From positions 1 through 12,882 of the forward strand of contig JAWLEA010000101.1 of the NCBI GenBank assembly GCA_041686345.1: DNA of 12,882 nt, in the 5' to 3' direction. This DNA comes from JAQICJ01 sp041686345 (GTDB lineage Bacteria > Myxococcota_A > Polyangia > HGW-17). The position numbers and the translations under genes were made by a program. The notes below the pieces were generated by a model. That model was not told where the DNA came from, ran no database searches, and worked only from the letters and a program-made list of their open reading frames with translations. Of this stretch, positions 7,311-12,882 are shown piece after piece. Numbering within the stretch: position 1 is the first letter of the stretch; each line of letters starts with the position of its first letter.

Positions 7311-7321
7311 GGTAATAATCC

Positions 7322-8743
7322 ATGCATTTTATCTGTGACAAATGCAAAACAAAATATCAAATACCTGATAAAAAAATTAAGGGAAAAATCCTTAAATTAA
7401 GGTGCAAAAAATGTGACAACACAATAGTTTTAAAAGATCCCAACACTAAAAAGAAAGCCACCCCTCCCCAAAAAAAATCATCCAAAAAAGGAAAAAATCT
7501 GCTACGCAAGGCATTCACAAAATCTCTGCATCAGCAGAAGCCGGAATTCAAAAAACAAATAAAGGATTCTTCTTCCTTTAGAGAAGATAAAACCCGGATC
7601 TCTAAAATTCCTGATTTTAACAATGAAGATTATACTCTACCAGAAGAATGGTACCTTGCAGATGAACGTGGACAGTTCGGACCAATGTCTCTTAACGAAT
7701 TAATAGCCAGGATCAAAAGAGGGGAACCAGGAATAGATGCTGTGGTCTGGAAAGATGGATTCAACGACTGGGAACCCATAGAAGAAGTTCCTGAGCTAAA
7801 ATCTTATCGCAAACACGCCCCCCCTCCCCGAAAAAAAAGAGAAGCCAAACCCACTTCAGCTATCGGTTCATCTTATTCAGCCCAGACAACCAATCCTTCA
7901 ATTTCTCAATCCCAGTTGCAACCTGCTCTCTCTCAATCCCAACTGCAACCTAACCACACTTCCGGTTACAGAGCCATGGGGCATCCTCAGGACAGTATGG
8001 CTGCCGTAGTTTCCCAACCTCCCCACAGCACCCCTTTGCAACAATTTCAAAAATCAAACCAGAACAAACTGGTAATTGCTCTGCTGGCAGGCTTTGGTGC
8101 AATTGCAGTTCTCGGTCTCCTCTATTTTGTCTATAACCTCGGCAAAGAAGGAGGCAAACAAGCTCCGTCCGACAAAAAAATGGCCAACAAACTCAATAAT
8201 TCAGCCGACTCCAAAGAAAACAATAAAAAGCAAAAAATACCCGCAACAACAAAAAAAAATAAAAGCAAAAAAAAAGAAGACAAAGTAGTTTATATCCTTG
8301 CCAACGATCAAAACGACGACGACAACAACAAAGATGTTAAAAAAACAGAAAAAAGCAATAAATCAACCAAAAGAAAAAGTACTTCATCGGACAGTAAATC
8401 AAATTCAGGTAAATCTTCCTCCTCTTCTTCTTCCTCTTCTTCCTCTTCTTCCTCTTCTTCCTCCCGTTCCAAAGTTGATCTCAAAAAAACAATGATTGCC
8501 AACAAAAGCAGAATTTCTCGCTGTTATGCAATCACTGTTCGAAAAGGCCAAAGTTCTCTGGTCGATCACAATGTAAAAGTACATCTCAAAATTAAACCAT
8601 CAGGTAAAGTTTCATCCATTTCTTTTTCCGGCTCCATGCCCCCTATCATGAAAAACTGCCTGGTACGCAACCTGCGTTCCTTCGAATTCACCAAAGGCTC
8701 GAAAACCGATAATTTTACCTACACCATGCATTTCAGTAACTAG
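7322..8743 (+). CDS. AgmX/GltJ-like membrane protein: zinc ribbon, GYF domain, TM, two-Cys periplasmic tail
   Basis: A 473-residue protein with the domain order of myxobacterial AgmX/GltJ. Residues 1-40 form an MJ0042-type zinc ribbon (Cys5, Cys8, Cys28, Cys31). A basic linker follows, then a GYF_2-type domain at about 109-161 (EEWYLADERGQFGPMSLNEL, VVWKDGFNDWEPI). After a Pro/Gln/Ser-rich linker, one transmembrane helix lies at 249-271. A long Lys/Asn/Ser linker includes a run of 17 serines (365-381). The C-terminal domain (about 388-473) carries SRISRCYAI and NCLVRNLRSFEF, with Cys401 and Cys446 in the positions of the paired cysteines of the AgmX/PglI C-terminal domain. The cytoplasmic zinc ribbon and GYF would act as signal or partner modules and the tail as a TonB-C-like periplasmic domain. 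In Myxococcus, GltJ belongs to the gliding machinery; the same function here is inference, since no other glt gene is in view. The TAG stop lies in an element terminal repeat (8741). Confidence 0.85.
   Translation: MHFICDKCKTKYQIPDKKIKGKILKLRCKKCDNTIVLKDPNTKKKATPPQKKSSKKGKNLLRKAFTKSLHQQKPEFKKQIKDSSSFREDKTRISKIPDFNNEDYTLPEEWYLADERGQFGPMSLNELIARIKRGEPGIDAVVWKDGFNDWEPIEEVPELKSYRKHAPPPRKKREAKPTSAIGSSYSAQTTNPSISQSQLQPALSQSQLQPNHTSGYRAMGHPQDSMAAVVSQPPHSTPLQQFQKSNQNKLVIALLAGFGAIAVLGLLYFVYNLGKEGGKQAPSDKKMANKLNNSADSKENNKKQKIPATTKKNKSKKKEDKVVYILANDQNDDDNNKDVKKTEKSNKSTKRKSTSSDSKSNSGKSSSSSSSSSSSSSSSSSRSKVDLKKTMIANKSRISRCYAITVRKGQSSLVDHNVKVHLKIKPSGKVSSISFSGSMPPIMKNCLVRNLRSFEFTKGSKTDNFTYTMHFSN
7904..7957 (+). 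repeat. Two 27-bp direct repeats in the AgmX/GltJ-like linker
   Basis: The nine-residue unit SQSQLQPxx occurs twice in tandem (residues 195-203 and 204-212), encoded by near-identical 27-base units with synonymous changes. It lies in the cytoplasmic linker between the GYF domain and the membrane helix. Confidence 0.75.
8414..8464 (+). repeat. Poly-serine tract encoded by TCC/TCT tandem repeats
   Basis: Seventeen consecutive Ser codons use only TCT and TCC, largely as a 9-base unit (TCCTCTTCT) repeated about four times. Such a tract can change length by slippage without breaking the frame when whole codons are gained or lost. It lies in the periplasmic linker before the C-terminal two-Cys domain. 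Confidence 0.85.
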
Positions 8744-8751
8744 TTCCCATC
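8741..8751. repeat. Solitary element left end at the stop of the AgmX/GltJ-like gene
   Basis: TAGTTCCCATC begins with the TAG stop codon of the preceding gene and then diverges (TTGAATC). The 17 bases AGTAACTAGTTCCCATC at 8735-8751 are identical to the minus-strand sequence ending the gene at 1241, so both proteins end in Ser-Asn. A second left end lies 113 bases downstream at 8854. Confidence 0.7.
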
Positions 8752-8802
8752 TTGAATCATTATTATAGATCAATCACGGAATTTAATTCGCTCCTTTTTT
8801 GT

Positions 8803-8808
8803 TATAAT
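8803..8808 (+). promoter_or_regulatory. Consensus -10 box upstream of the histidine kinase
   Basis: A perfect TATAAT follows a T-run. No good -35 is seen at 16-18 bases upstream (AATTTA region). If used, transcription starts near 8815 and element copy C is carried in a 5' untranslated region of about 170 bases. Confidence 0.45.
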
Positions 8809-8853
8809 TGTTGGCCGTTCGGAAATATTTTTTTCTGAAAATTTGATTTTAAC

Positions 8854-8969
8854 TAGTTCCCATCCGGTATCTGTCAACATAGTTGCCACTATTTCAAGCA
8901 GTTGCGACAAAGCAGATGAGGTAAAATTCCGCGTTCAGACAATGACATTCATTTTTGGGATGGGAACTA
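8854..8969. repeat. Foldback/MITE-like element, copy C (shortened, 116 bp)
   Basis: Left end TAGTTCCCATCC (8854-8865) and right end TGGGATGGGAACTA (8956-8969) are present, but about 50 bases of the left arm are missing compared with copy B. The right arm is well kept (GACAAAGC.GATGAGGTAAAATTCCG). Loss of one arm means the long hairpin cannot form, leaving only the terminal repeats to pair. The element lies in the leader of the kinase gene and is open through to the kinase frame. Confidence 0.85.
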
Positions 8970-8986
8970 AATACAAGGTGAAAATT

Positions 8987-10918
8987 TTGAGTACTACTTA
9001 TTTCTCTGAAAATTCTGATTTTATCGAAAATATATTGAATATGATGCCCCATCCCATCATTATTTTCGACAATACCGGCAATGCCATCCATAAAAACAAT
9101 AAAGCCCAACAGCGATTCAGCAAAATCAACTCTTTATCCAAATTTTTGAATTATTACCAGAGTTCATTGAATTTGGAACAAATCCTTAATTATTGCCGAA
9201 CAAACAAAGAAATTGAATTGGAGTCCCAAAATAAAGAACGAGAAGAAAATTTACATTATTGTAAGTTGAACTTGCTGGAATTTAAAGACTTTACCGCTTA
9301 TTTGCTTTTGATCCGGACACTTCCTTCTATTTCAACCAGAGAAAACCTCGAAATCAAATACCATCGATTTGCTCAAATTGTGGATCAGGCCTCCAACATC
9401 ATCATTGTCACCGATTTGGAAGGAAATATTATTTATGTAAATCCCAGTTTTGAAAAAACCACCGGTTACACCTACAACGAAGTCTTGGGCAAAAACCCGA
9501 ATATTCTGCAATCAAATCAACATCCTACTGAATTTTATAAAAAATTATGGAACACAATAACCAGAGGAGAAACTTGGCACGGCTACCTGATCAACAAAAA
9601 GAAAGATGGACAACTTTATCACGAAGATGCTTCTATTTTTTCCCTCAAAGACAAGCAAGGCAAAATTACCAATTATTGTGCTGTTAAAAAGGATGTCACT
9701 ATTGAAAAAGATCTGGAAGACCAACTTGTCAGGATTAGAAAGATGGAAACAGTCAGCAGACTTGCCGGAGGACTTGCTCATGATTTCAACAACCTGCTGA
9801 CAGCCATCAGCGGACATGCCCAATTGTGCAAAATGGAGCTTTCTGAATCCTCCTCTTTGAATCAGGATATTGATGCTATAATCCAAGCAGGCAACAGAGC
9901 AAAAAAACTGGTAGCCCAACTTCTTGCCATAGGCAAAAAACAAATAATCAAACCCACCGTGGTAAATCTCAACAAAATAATTAACGATCTTTATCCGATG
10001 CTCCACAGAATGCTCCCTGACAATATTGTTCTTGTGAGACATTTATCACCTAATATTCCTTATATTGAAGGAGATCCAGGACAACTTGAACAAATTTTGA
10101 TCAACCTGGTAATGAACTCACGTGATGCCCTCAACAGGATAAGTCTTGAGGAAGAATCCAAACTCATCATAATAAAAACCCGTCATTATCCCGCCGATTT
10201 TCCGGATTTTGAAGAAAAGTTCGCAAAATACAAAACTCCCTATCTTGTCCTCTCAATTCAAGATAACGGACCTGGAATCAACTTGCAGAACAAAGAAAAA
10301 ATTTTTGAACCGTTTTTCTCTACCAAAAATGACCAGTTCAATGCCGGTCTTGGCTTATCAACTGTTTATGGAATCACCCAACAGAATAAGGCCTCTATTG
10401 AAATCCAGACTGGAACGGAAACAGGAACTAATTTTGATATATTTTGGCCTGCCACCAGTAAAACCCCTTCTCGGGAACATTATATTATATCCACCAATAT
10501 TGATATAATTGGAAAAGAAACAATTCTTTTTCTTGAAAACGAAGAACCGGTTATTGATTTTGCCTGTAATTCTCTGCGTTCCTTGAATTACAAAATAATT
10601 AAAACCTCCTCTCCAGAAGAAGCCGCTTTTATTTACAAAAACAATTTCAACAAAGTAGATCTGTTAATTACAACTGAAAATTTCACCAAAAATGATGAAT
10701 ACAAAAATGCAATTGACCTGCTGGAAAAGCTTTTTACCATTAATCCGGACCTGAAATATATCATCACCGCTAAAAACAAATCCCCCCATCATGAATTTTT
10801 CAACTTGAAAAAATTTAACTCCCATATCAATTTTCTGTCCAAACCTTACACCATAACTGAACTTGCAAAAAAAATCAGAAAGAATTGTAATATTCAAAAA
10901 AAAATATCTTCCCCTTGA
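8987..10918 (+). CDS. Hybrid sensor histidine kinase, PAS-PAS-HisKA-HATPase with degenerate receiver
   Basis: A 644-residue kinase without clear transmembrane segments, so probably cytoplasmic. From a TTG start at 8987: a weak PAS domain (about 10-117), a clear PAS/PAC domain (127-240; VTDLEGNIIYVNPSFEKTTG, KNPNILQSNQHP), a HisKA domain with the phospho-accepting His265 in GGLAHDFNNLL, and a HATPase domain (about 362-487) with N box NLVMNSRDAL, G1 DNGPGIN, F box EPFFSTK and G2 AGLGLSTVYG. The C-terminal receiver-like domain (about 504-640) is degenerate. The acidic region reads LENEEP, and the phospho-acceptor site in VDLLITTENF is Thr563 rather than Asp, while the Lys in LSKPYTITEL is kept. 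The TTG start is favoured by AAGGTG at 8975-8980 with a 6-base spacer. An in-frame ATG at 8960 lies in the element's terminal repeat, and the frame stays open upstream through copy C, so a longer product cannot be excluded. The phosphoryl group may pass to a separate receiver. Confidence 0.9.
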   Translation: MSTTYFSENSDFIENILNMMPHPIIIFDNTGNAIHKNNKAQQRFSKINSLSKFLNYYQSSLNLEQILNYCRTNKEIELESQNKEREENLHYCKLNLLEFKDFTAYLLLIRTLPSISTRENLEIKYHRFAQIVDQASNIIIVTDLEGNIIYVNPSFEKTTGYTYNEVLGKNPNILQSNQHPTEFYKKLWNTITRGETWHGYLINKKKDGQLYHEDASIFSLKDKQGKITNYCAVKKDVTIEKDLEDQLVRIRKMETVSRLAGGLAHDFNNLLTAISGHAQLCKMELSESSSLNQDIDAIIQAGNRAKKLVAQLLAIGKKQIIKPTVVNLNKIINDLYPMLHRMLPDNIVLVRHLSPNIPYIEGDPGQLEQILINLVMNSRDALNRISLEEESKLIIIKTRHYPADFPDFEEKFAKYKTPYLVLSIQDNGPGINLQNKEKIFEPFFSTKNDQFNAGLGLSTVYGITQQNKASIEIQTGTETGTNFDIFWPATSKTPSREHYIISTNIDIIGKETILFLENEEPVIDFACNSLRSLNYKIIKTSSPEEAAFIYKNNFNKVDLLITTENFTKNDEYKNAIDLLEKLFTINPDLKYIITAKNKSPHHEFFNLKKFNSHINFLSKPYTITELAKKIRKNCNIQKKISSP

Positions 10919-10920
10919 CG

Positions 10921-10950
10921 TTAAAAATATTGTGTTTATGTTATTTTTAA
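10921..10950. other. AT-only inverted repeat after the kinase gene
   Basis: TTAAAAATA (10921-10929) and TATTTTTAA (10942-10950) are exact inverted copies with a 12-base spacer, starting three bases after the stop codon. The stem has no G or C, so it would be a weak terminator at best; it may mark the boundary before the heat-shock genes. TTGACG (10915-10920) with TATGTT (10937-10942, 16-base spacing) could be a promoter for the genes downstream, but the match is modest. Confidence 0.35.
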
Positions 10951-11050
10951 AGAGGTTAAAGCCTTAATATACTTAGCTTTATTAGCGTTTTGACTTTTTT
11001 TGACTTTTAATGCATTGAGTCTGATTATACAATTAAAAAGGAGGAAAAAA

Positions 11051-11473
11051 ATGTTCTACAATTATTATACCCTGCAAGACCATCTTCTAAACAGATTCAG
11101 AAACAGAATGCTTGATCTTTTTGAAGAATCAGAGACCAGAGATTTTTCAAGTTGGCCTCCAACCAATATTTATGATGAAGAAGACGGGTTGATCATGGAA
11201 ACTGTTCTTCCGGGAGTTAAAGATAAGGACATTGAACTTAATGTCCATGATAATGTAATCACTCTTTCCGGAGAAAGAAAACTCAATTATCCCGAAAATT
11301 CTCAACTTCATCGCCGTGAAAGACCTGTAAGTAAATTCAGCAGAAGCTTCAAACTTCCTTACAATATAAAAACAGATAAAATAAAAGCCAACTTGAAAGA
11401 CGGTGTTTTAACTGTGGAACTTCCCAAACATCCTCAGGAAAAAACCAAAAAAATCAGTATCAAAGCATCCTGA
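11051..11473 (+). CDS. Small heat-shock protein (Hsp20/alpha-crystallin family)
   Basis: A 140-residue ATP-independent chaperone that would hold unfolding proteins in the cytoplasm as an oligomer. The alpha-crystallin domain covers about residues 36-126: PPTNIYDEEDGLIMETVLPG at its start, SFKLP in the middle, and the family signature ANLKDGVLTVELPK at 113-126. The C-terminal tail carries the I-x-I oligomerisation motif ISI (135-137). AAGGAGG at 11038-11044 fixes the ATG at 11051; the in-frame upstream start at 11000 would add 17 residues with no ribosome-binding site. It is the first of two tandem paralogues. The 132-base upstream leader is AT-rich with two TTGACT boxes (10990, 11000) but no convincing -10 at the right distance. 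Confidence 0.95.
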   Translation: MFYNYYTLQDHLLNRFRNRMLDLFEESETRDFSSWPPTNIYDEEDGLIMETVLPGVKDKDIELNVHDNVITLSGERKLNYPENSQLHRRERPVSKFSRSFKLPYNIKTDKIKANLKDGVLTVELPKHPQEKTKKISIKAS

Positions 11474-11592
11474 TACAAAAATAAAACAAAGTGTTTTTGA
11501 ACTGATCATAATTAATTCTTATCTGTTTCTGCAAAATTACCTGAACCAATTACCAGGCAAAATTGACCGGGAACAGTTGAAGGAGGTATAAA
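11474..11592 (+). other. Spacer between the two heat-shock genes
   Basis: The 119-base gap is wide for a tight operon. It ends in a strong AAGGAGG (11580-11586) for the next gene. No clear terminator or consensus promoter is seen, so the second gene may be read through from the first or have its own unrecognised promoter. Confidence 0.4.
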
Positions 11593-11982
11593 ATGGATAA
11601 TAAATTACAAAAAAAAGAAAGAGACAATCTGGAACAGAATTTGGAAAATCAATTCATATCACCATTTTGTGACATTTATGAAAATAATGATGAAATCGGT
11701 ATCTTGCTTGACATGCCGGGAATCCCCAAAGAAAATATTGACATAAATTTCGAAAACAATGAAATCACCATTGACGGAAAAGTTACAAAAGATAAAGAAG
11801 AAAAAGAAGATAACTACTATGTCAGAGAATTTGGAAAATTCAGATATAGTCGCAGTTTCAAACTGCCAAACGGGCTTGATTCTTCTAAAATTAAAGCCAA
11901 TTACAAAGATGGCAGCCTCAAAGTAACTATTCCCAAATCTGAGTCGATTAAACCCAAAAAAATCAAGATTAACACTAAATAA
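11593..11982 (+). CDS. Second small heat-shock protein (Hsp20/alpha-crystallin family)
   Basis: A 129-residue Hsp20 protein with the alpha-crystallin domain at about residues 25-115: SPFCDIYENNDEIGILLDMP, then GKFRYSRSFKLP, then KANYKDGSLKVTIPK (101-115). The C-terminal I-x-I motif is IKI (124-126). It is clearly paralogous to the preceding protein but diverged throughout, with a charged 20-residue N-terminus instead of the aromatic N-terminus (MFYNYY) of the first. The two may form mixed oligomers or differ in substrate range. The start is set by AAGGAGG seven bases upstream of the ATG. Its stop codon is followed at once by the diverged element copy. Confidence 0.95.
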   Translation: MDNKLQKKERDNLEQNLENQFISPFCDIYENNDEIGILLDMPGIPKENIDINFENNEITIDGKVTKDKEEKEDNYYVREFGKFRYSRSFKLPNGLDSSKIKANYKDGSLKVTIPKSESIKPKKIKINTK

Positions 11983-12100
11983 GAATGGGGGTTATTGGCT
12001 GCATGATAATTTTGCCTCATCGGTAAAAAACAACCAGCAAAATCTGATTTGTAATTTTGGTTGTATTATTTTACTGATGGGGCAAAATTCCTTTTAAAAC
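11983..12100. repeat. Diverged element copy forming a long hairpin between convergent genes
   Basis: GAATGGGGGTTATTGGCTG followed by a GCCTCATC segment aligns with the left arm of the copy at 12811 (GAATGGGGGTTTTTGACTG ... GCCTCAGATG), and GATGGGGCAAAATTCC near 12076-12091 aligns with the right arm GATGAGGTAAAATTCC. The arms at 12008-12035 and 12059-12089 pair almost completely, with a 23-base loop, a better stem than in copy B. The outer terminal repeats are missing or heavily mutated. Located between convergent genes, it may act as a bidirectional transcription barrier. Confidence 0.6.
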
Positions 12101-12144
12101 AATTGTTTCTCTTTTTATTACACAATCTGGGGGAACAATTTATT

Positions 12145-12768
12145 TTACAGCAGAATTCCATTCAAAAATAAATCTATGATGGCGTCTTTTCTTTTCTGCT
12201 TAAAATCATCTTCGTTGGAAATATTTTTACCCAAAAGCACTTCAGAAATAGGTTTGGCCAGAAAAATCACTATGGTTAATCCAAAAATAGAAATTAAAGT
12301 TTGATTGGGATCAATTTTTCTGAAAACACCGTTTTGGGCACCTTCATCTAAAAATTTCTCAAATTCTTTCAAGGCATTATCTTTGGCAATTAGTGCTTCC
12401 AAAGTTGATTTTGTGATTTCAGGTTCATTAGCCAGAGCTGTATGAAAGAGTTTGGCATAAACGGATTTTTCTGAAAAAACTCTAAGTTGAACATCAATCA
12501 GTTTTTTGATCTGACTTATATAGTCAGTTGTGTCTCCCCCCAGCAAATCGAATTCTTTTACAATTTTGAGATAGGTTTTTTCAAGAATAATTTTGAGCGA
12601 TTCAATAAATAAATTATTCTTGCTGGAAAAATAATAATAGAGCATGGCTTTATTTACTCCGGCACGGCGGGCAATTGCTTCCATTTTCGCTCCATCCTTG
12701 CCACTTAAAGCAAATTCTTTAATAGCAGCATTCACACATTTTAACCTGGTAGATATTTTTTTATTCAT
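12145..12768 (-). CDS. TetR-family transcriptional regulator
   Basis: A 207-residue TetR/AcrR-type repressor. The N-terminal DNA-binding domain spans about residues 8-55 with the usual helix-turn-helix (MEAIARRAGVNKAMLYYYF at 29-47, then SSKNNLF), an excellent match to the family pattern. The rest is an all-helical ligand-binding and dimerisation domain with a hydrophobic helix near residues 160-180 (TLISIFGLTIVIFLAKPI). The inducer is unknown. No efflux pump or other typical target is adjacent in view; the target may lie beyond the right edge, or it may be autoregulated. The ATG at 12768 has only a weak AGGT upstream. Upstream DNA is element sequence, so its promoter is either in the element or very short. 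It converges on the heat-shock genes. Confidence 0.95.
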   Translation of the reverse strand: MNKKISTRLKCVNAAIKEFALSGKDGAKMEAIARRAGVNKAMLYYYFSSKNNLFIESLKIILEKTYLKIVKEFDLLGGDTTDYISQIKKLIDVQLRVFSEKSVYAKLFHTALANEPEITKSTLEALIAKDNALKEFEKFLDEGAQNGVFRKIDPNQTLISIFGLTIVIFLAKPISEVLLGKNISNEDDFKQKRKDAIIDLFLNGILL

Positions 12769-12794
12769 AAATCATTGACCTGTTCAGAATACGA

Positions 12795-12808
12795 TGGGAT
12801 GGGAACTA
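12795..12808. repeat. Solitary element right end
   Basis: TGGGATGGGAACTA is an exact copy of the right terminal repeat but is preceded by unrelated DNA leading into the tetR start, with no element interior. It abuts the left end of copy D after two bases. Confidence 0.8.
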
Positions 12809-12810
12809 AC

Positions 12811-12882
12811 TAGTTTCCATCCCAGAATGGGGGTTTTTGACTGAATGAGAAGTTTGCCTCAGATGTGCGGAGTAACTGCGCC
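12811..12882. repeat. Foldback/MITE-like element, copy D (left half, cut by window edge)
   Basis: It begins with TAGTTTCCATCCCA, one base different from the standard end, and continues with the left-arm sequence of copy B, including AGAAGTTTGCCTCAGATG and CGGAGTAACTGCG, to the window edge. The right half is not in view. Confidence 0.85.

Noticed and set aside
8308..8505. Minus-strand open frame with a poly-Glu run opposite the serine tract.
   Set aside because: It is the complement of the TCC/TCT repeat inside a well-supported gene and has no recognisable domain.
8843..8986. Upstream extension of the kinase frame as real coding sequence.
   Set aside because: Most of it is element copy C, including both terminal repeats; AAGGTG plus TTG at 8987 gives a better start. 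Kept only as a caution.
10990..11031. Promoter from TTGACT (10990 or 11000) and TATACA (11026) for the first heat-shock gene.
   Set aside because: Spacing is about 20 or 30 bases and the start would fall on the ribosome-binding site, so a working promoter there is unlikely.
11474..11592. Possible third gene or RNA between the heat-shock genes.
   Set aside because: No open frame of useful size with a ribosome-binding site and no strong fold is visible.
1..12882. CRISPR array suggested by recurring repeats.
   Set aside because: The repeats are kilobases apart, have inverted ends, and show no regular short spacers or cas genes.

Overview
The window is an AT-rich bacterial chromosomal segment carrying ten protein genes and a dispersed family of short, inverted-repeat (MITE-like, foldback) elements. 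The organism looks Gram-negative. It has a protein with the zinc-ribbon / GYF / transmembrane / two-Cys-tail layout known from myxobacterial AgmX/GltJ, a large repeat protein of carboxypeptidase-regulatory-like domains ending in a PDZ domain, a hybrid histidine kinase, and an argS-linked membrane protein whose N-terminus resembles deltaproteobacterial SPOR proteins. Together these point to an AT-rich relative of the Myxococcota/deltaproteobacterial radiation. This is an inference from gene content only; no rRNA is present to confirm it.

Layout. (1) 1-450: the right half of an element copy, then a HIT-family hydrolase (+). (2) 493-912: a stand-alone receiver protein (-), convergent with the HIT gene. 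(3) 1078-1243: a complete element copy whose inverted repeat supplies the stop codon of the next gene. (4) 1241-3522: argS (-) with a one-base overlap to a downstream small membrane protein with a very basic tail. (5) 3523-3659: a divergent intergenic region with a good sigma70 promoter for argS. (6) 3660-6464: a 934-residue surface or periplasmic repeat protein with a C-terminal PDZ domain (+). (7) 6573-8743: a two-gene unit (+) made of a diverged Thg1-like protein with one altered catalytic motif and an AgmX/GltJ-like membrane protein. (8) 8741-8969: element ends, a promoter and a shortened element copy, leading into (9) a PAS-PAS-HisKA-HATPase-degenerate-receiver kinase (8987-10918, +). (10) 11051-11982: two tandem small heat-shock proteins (+). 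(11) 11983-12100: a diverged element copy forming a long hairpin. (12) 12145-12768: a TetR-type regulator (-). (13) 12795-12882: a lone right end abutting the left half of another element copy that runs off the window.

The genes do not form one pathway. The most coherent unit is the Thg1-like plus AgmX/GltJ-like pair, 11 bp apart. The kinase and the lone receiver could form a phosphorelay, since the kinase's own receiver lacks the phospho-acceptor Asp. The most unusual signal is the element family. Its conserved ends repeatedly sit exactly at gene boundaries, providing stop codons at two gene 3' ends and lying just upstream of two gene starts.
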